A DNA stretch of 9,322 nt from JBEGTT01 sp041179245 (GTDB taxonomy: Bacteria > Pseudomonadota > Gammaproteobacteria > Burkholderiales > Rhodocyclaceae): contig JBEGTT010000193.1 of assembly GCA_041179245.1 (NCBI GenBank), positions 1 to 9,322 on the forward strand, in the 5' to 3' direction. Of the stretch, positions 6,470 to 9,322 are shown piece after piece. The notes under the pieces are model-generated. The model saw only the letters and a list, made by a program, of their open reading frames with translations. It had not been told where the DNA came from and made no database searches. Every line of letters begins with the position of its first letter. Within the stretch, counting starts at the first letter, position 1. The position numbers and the translations under genes are program-made.

Positions 6470-8182
6470 ATGAATTTTCCATTCCTGAGCACTCAAGATA
6501 ATCAACAACTCGATAAACTCATTAAGAGTGGAATTTTTCTTGTCGTAGATGATTTTGACTCTATGCGAAAGGCGACCATCAGCCAATTGCGCCAGTTAGG
6601 CGTTACCAAAATTTTCGAAGCGGCAAATGGCGCAGAAGCCGTAAAGGTACTTGAGCAACAGCCGATTACTGTCATTCTCTCAGACTGGAATATGCCCATC
6701 ATGACCGGCATGGATTTGCTTCTGACAGTCCGTAGCTCCCCTGATTTGTTCAGAATTCCATTTATGATGATTACATCCGAAGCGGATAGAGCACGAGTGA
6801 CCCAAGCGATTCAGGTCGGTGTATCGTCTTTACTAGTAAAACCATACACAGCAGGAAGTTTAGCTGACCGCTTGGGTAAATTAGTTCAATGGAAGCCACG
6901 CCACAATGAACCAATTGATGCAGAAGCTGTAGCAAATGCATTGGGTATTGCCGCTAAAGTGGCACAGACAACTAGAGGCGGTGTACCTGCCAAGAAGATC
7001 GAACTTCTCAAGCTTGATACCGTTAAACAACAGGTTCAGTTGACTGTTGCTAGCCCCAATGTATCTGCAACTCAACCTCAGCCGCAAGAAAAATCAACGA
7101 TTCTTGTGGTTGATGACACTCCTGACAACCTGACTCTTTTGGCCCACCTATTCAAGGATGATTACAAGGTCAAAATTGCCCACCGTGGCGATAAAGCCGT
7201 AACTATTTGTCAGTCCGACAGCCCTCCTGACCTTGTGTTACTGGACATTATGATGCCAGAAATGGATGGATTTGAAGTTGCAAAGCTGTTGAGAGGCCAT
7301 CCAGCTTCCGAGCATATTCCGATTATTTTTGTGACAGCGCTAACGGATGATGCCTCCAAGCAAAAAGGCCTTGAGTTGGGGGCTGTCGATTTTGTTACGA
7401 AGCCAATTGATCCGAATGGGTTAAAAATTCGAGTTAAGAATTTTATGCGTTACATTGAGTTGCATCGTGCGCTACAAGGCGATTATGACAATCTAATGCA
7501 AATGGAGCAGCTAAAGTCGGACGTGGAGCAAATAACTCGACACGACATGAAGGCGCCTCTTTCCGGTGTAATCGGTTTGGCACAAGATTTGTTTAACGCA
7601 ACCAATTTGACTAGTGATCAGCGCGAACAGATTCACATGATTGAGGAGACTGCAATGCAGTTACTTAACATGTTCAATTTGTCGAATGAGATTTTCAAAA
7701 TTGAAGCTGGGCGTTTCCAGCTAAATCGTCAAACGGTAGATGTCATGCAAATTTTGCGACGAACTGTTCTGCTGATGGATAAAACATTTTCAATAAAAGG
7801 TTTACGCATAAACCTCCAAACGCAGTCAGATTTGCCTGATAGTCAGTTTGTGGGCGCTGGCGACCCGATGCTGTGTTACTCAGTTTTTCTGAACTTGCTA
7901 AAAAATGCATGCGAAGCAGCGCCAGACAACAGTGTAATTTCGCTATTGGTTAGCAAAAAGGATGCAATTTTGATTCGAATAAGCAACTCAGGTGTCGTCC
8001 CTGCCCAAATTCGAGAAAGCTTCTTTGAAAAATTTGCCACGGCGGGGAAACCACTAGGAACGGGCTTAGGCACTTATTCTGCGAAGCTTTTGGTTGAAGC
8101 TCAACACGGCTCGATTGATATGAAAACGAGTGATGAGGACAATAAAACTTCGATCACAGTTTCACTTCCTATTCAAAAATAG
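6470..8182 (+). CDS. Soluble REC-REC-histidine kinase (hybrid response regulator/kinase)
   Basis: This 570-residue cytoplasmic protein has no membrane segment and no recognisable sensory domain; two receivers precede a kinase core. REC1 (about 22-140) is CheY-like: D27-D28, phospho-acceptor D72 in SDWNMPIMTG, T102, K124. A linker of about 65 residues follows. REC2 (about 209-330): D215-D216, D259 in LLDIMMPEMDG, T289, K311. A helical linker leads to a HisKA domain with H358 in RHDMKAPL, then a HATPase with N box LNLLKNACEA (N475, N479), a variant G1 box (ISNSGVVP, N506 in place of the usual Asp) and a G2 box GTGLGTYSAKLL (530-541). The position four residues after the His, normally Thr/Asn and needed for phosphatase activity, is Ala362. 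The ATG at 6470 is the first possible start after an in-frame TGA at 6458-6460, but its ribosome binding site is weak. The protein probably takes phosphate from the neighbouring relay and signals onward to an unseen partner. Confidence 0.93.
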   Translation: MNFPFLSTQDNQQLDKLIKSGIFLVVDDFDSMRKATISQLRQLGVTKIFEAANGAEAVKVLEQQPITVILSDWNMPIMTGMDLLLTVRSSPDLFRIPFMMITSEADRARVTQAIQVGVSSLLVKPYTAGSLADRLGKLVQWKPRHNEPIDAEAVANALGIAAKVAQTTRGGVPAKKIELLKLDTVKQQVQLTVASPNVSATQPQPQEKSTILVVDDTPDNLTLLAHLFKDDYKVKIAHRGDKAVTICQSDSPPDLVLLDIMMPEMDGFEVAKLLRGHPASEHIPIIFVTALTDDASKQKGLELGAVDFVTKPIDPNGLKIRVKNFMRYIELHRALQGDYDNLMQMEQLKSDVEQITRHDMKAPLSGVIGLAQDLFNATNLTSDQREQIHMIEETAMQLLNMFNLSNEIFKIEAGRFQLNRQTVDVMQILRRTVLLMDKTFSIKGLRINLQTQSDLPDSQFVGAGDPMLCYSVFLNLLKNACEAAPDNSVISLLVSKKDAILIRISNSGVVPAQIRESFFEKFATAGKPLGTGLGTYSAKLLVEAQHGSIDMKTSDEDNKTSITVSLPIQK

Positions 8183-8196
8183 GTAACGAACAATTG

Positions 8197-8215
8197 ATTT
8201 GGTCTTGCACCAAAT
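8197..8215 (+). terminator. Small hairpin after the REC-REC kinase; weak terminator candidate
   Basis: A perfect 7-bp stem, ATTTGGT and ACCAAAT with a 5-nt loop (CTTGC), begins 14 nt after the stop codon. It is A/T-rich and is followed by AAAGC rather than a T run, so it does not meet the usual rule for an intrinsic terminator. A second A/T-only dyad, TTTTTG-tat-CAAAAA, sits at 8230-8244. The position suits a 3' end, but the evidence for termination is weak. Confidence 0.25.
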
Positions 8216-8292
8216 AAAGCTCGGCTCGATTTTTGTATCAAAAACCATCTCCGCTTTGGGAGTTGGTAGCAGACCACTGAACAGTCACCAAC

Positions 8293-8408
8293 GGCTGCTT
8301 TTTGAGTTCAGCAGCTATTCCGGTGACAGCTATTTCTCTGGAACAAATTTCCGCTGTTGGCCCGACTTGAGGCAGAGGGGTTGTGAATTTGCCTTCCAAA
8401 AAGCAGCC
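8293..8408. repeat. 12-bp perfect inverted repeat flanking 92 bp
   Basis: GGCTGCTTTTTG (8293-8304) is the exact reverse complement of CAAAAAGCAGCC (8397-8408). Just outside, a mismatch is followed by two more pairing bases (8290-8291 with 8410-8411). The enclosed 92 bp include the tandem CAGCTATT pair. The arms could be ends of a small non-autonomous element or a long stem-loop. I see no clear target-site duplication. Confidence 0.6.
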
Positions 8409-8614
8409 ATTCGACCTGCTCGATATGCTACACAATGATTGAAATTTGAGACCGAGTCCGACAGGCGGGTTATGGCCGAGGACGGAAATTCCAGCTGATA
8501 GAGACCCGGACACTCAATCAGTGGTTTTAATGGCCGGAGCTGGAAAAATTGAATGTCAGCAAAGGCCGAAAAACAGCCACATATAGCCAGTTCCTATTTC
8601 ATCCGCTGTAGCAA

Positions 8615-8631
8615 TCGCTACTATGTAGCGA
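8615..8631. repeat. 7-bp stem hairpin spanning the stop codon of the right-edge gene
   Basis: TCGCTAC (8615-8621) pairs perfectly with GTAGCGA (8625-8631) around a 3-nt loop TAT. A competing hairpin, GTAGC (8608-8612) with GCTAC (8617-8621), shares one arm, so the same strand can fold two ways. On the minus strand the structure covers the last codons and the tandem stop codons TAG TAG. No T run follows on either strand, so it is not a standard intrinsic terminator. Confidence 0.5.
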
Positions 8632-9322
8632 CAGGAAACTCGAACAAGTCCTTAAGCCCAAGGTCCTGCCCGTTGAGAACCCTGATTGCGAAGTAACTCG
8701 GCATTTTTTTGTTGATTTTTCTGCCATGTACTAGTCGCAGCCTTTCGGATAACTGATCCAATATGTAGGATGTCCTTAAATAGTGGAAATTTTCAAAATC
8801 AGGTGTCGTGTTGTTGTAGCCAAGTTGGCTAAATATCCTTTCAACGTACACATCAAATAGCCGATCCGCGATTTTTTGCTCATCAAGTTCTGGGCCGATG
8901 ATGAGCAAAACTCTGTAGATGGCTATTGCAAAAGTCCATGCTAGTTCAGTGTCAGCACTTTCTTGAGCTAGCCGCAGGAGAATAGTCAATACGGCAAGGC
9001 TATCCAGGCATGCTCTACGCTCCAATGAACCAACATAGTGCTTACCCGAGCTCAGGATCAATTCGTAATTTCTCGAAAATACAATCGACTGGATTTCCGG
9101 AACTAATTCACGAATCCAATCTTTGGCATAACTCGTAACAACCCCATTGGTTCTCAAAACGCGCCAAATGACATGATTTAGAGCCCATTCAGAGCCGTTT
9201 ACTATGCGGTCGACGTGCTTTACGAAGATAGGGTGTGGGACATGCAGCCCTTCTGCATATCCTTTGAACTTGTTGTTCCGAATCTTTTCTCCATGTGCAT
9301 CTTCCCCTGTAGATGAAGGGGC
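8621..9322 (-). CDS. Hypothetical protein of unknown family, C-terminal part; gene continues beyond the right edge
   Basis: The frame is open from the TAG at 8623-8621 to the last base, giving at least 233 residues and no upstream stop. The stretch before the TTG at 9157 also reads like protein (in order: GEDAHGEKIRNN, GLHVPHPIFVKHVDRIV, GSEWALNHVIWRVL), and no ribosome binding site stands out before that TTG. I therefore take the gene as extending off the window rather than starting there as a 178-residue protein. The visible part looks mostly alpha-helical and soluble, with alternating hydrophobic and charged residues, a hydrophobic helix near ELAWTFAIAIYRVLLIIG and no signal peptide or metal motif. 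I do not recognise the family. It converges on the REC-REC kinase and is separated from it by repeat-like DNA, so there is no operon link to the signalling cluster. Confidence 0.7.
   Translation of the reverse strand, partial: APSSTGEDAHGEKIRNNKFKGYAEGLHVPHPIFVKHVDRIVNGSEWALNHVIWRVLRTNGVVTSYAKDWIRELVPEIQSIVFSRNYELILSSGKHYVGSLERRACLDSLAVLTILLRLAQESADTELAWTFAIAIYRVLLIIGPELDEQKIADRLFDVYVERIFSQLGYNNTTPDFENFHYLRTSYILDQLSERLRLVHGRKINKKMPSYFAIRVLNGQDLGLKDLFEFPVAT

Larger units (their letters stand above)
8183..8620. other. Non-coding stretch of about 440 bp with repeat-like words; possible decayed repeat
   Basis: No reading frame here looks like a real protein: open frames on both strands (for example 8199-8438 plus, 8238-8513 minus) overlap each other, lack ribosome binding sites and give low-complexity, unrecognisable products rich in Ser, Arg and Cys. 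The DNA repeats short words: CAGCTATT twice (8312-8319, 8327-8334), GGCTGCTTTTTG and its exact complement, several GGCCG-type words (about 8358, 8473, 8532, 8565) and several CAGCC words. This texture is typical of interspersed intergenic repeat remnants, but I cannot assign a family. Confidence 0.5.

Noticed and set aside
8199..8513. Overlapping open frames on both strands (79 and 91 codons) in the non-coding block
   Set aside because: They are mutually overlapping, without ribosome binding sites and with unlikely composition; better explained by repeat-like DNA.
8680..8750. Arg-x4-His (RLRLVH) in the right-edge protein as a HEPN ribonuclease motif
   Set aside because: The usual polar residue after Arg is missing, and no toxin-antitoxin or defence neighbour is visible; the short motif can occur by chance.
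1..9322. CRISPR arrays, tRNA or rRNA genes, transposase genes
   Set aside because: No regularly spaced repeats, no tRNA-like cloverleaf, no rRNA sequence and no transposase motif were seen on either strand.

Overview
The window looks like chromosomal DNA from a Gram-negative proteobacterium. A beta- or gammaproteobacterium is my best guess, made from protein style and a moderate GC content judged by eye; I cannot name a genus. Most of it (1 to about 8180) is a dense two-component/phosphorelay cluster. The rest is a non-coding stretch and one unrecognised gene that runs off the right edge.

Layout. On the minus strand, read right to left, are three genes: a membrane Cache-GAF sensor protein without a kinase (6339-4765, GTG start), a very large hybrid histidine kinase (4768-302; 4HB-HAMP-GAF-PAS-PAS-HisKA-HATPase-REC-REC-HPt plus a small C-terminal helical domain), and the first 52 codons of a response regulator (157 to beyond the left edge). 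The first two overlap by 4 bp (ATGA), so they are almost certainly translationally coupled. Divergently, across 130 bp, a soluble REC-REC-histidine kinase (6470-8182) is read on the plus strand. All the usual phosphotransfer residues are visible in the large kinase (H765, D1056, D1203, H1351), so it could run a complete internal relay and pass phosphate from its HPt domain to the neighbouring receiver domains.

How the genes may work together (inference). The Cache-GAF protein has a periplasmic dCache domain resembling the DctB-type fold, and a cytoplasmic GAF domain that is clearly paralogous to the GAF domain of the kinase encoded immediately downstream. It has no output domain. The simplest model is that it supplies a second periplasmic input to the hybrid kinase through GAF/coiled-coil pairing. 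The REC-REC kinase has no sensory domain and would receive its input as phosphate on its receivers.

From 8183 to 8620 I see no credible gene. This stretch holds a small hairpin just after the REC-REC kinase, a 12-bp perfect inverted repeat 92 bp apart, and several short repeated words that suggest a decayed or interspersed repeat. At 8621 a minus-strand gene ends. Its frame stays open to the right edge (at least 233 residues), so the TTG at 9157 is probably not its start. I do not recognise its family.
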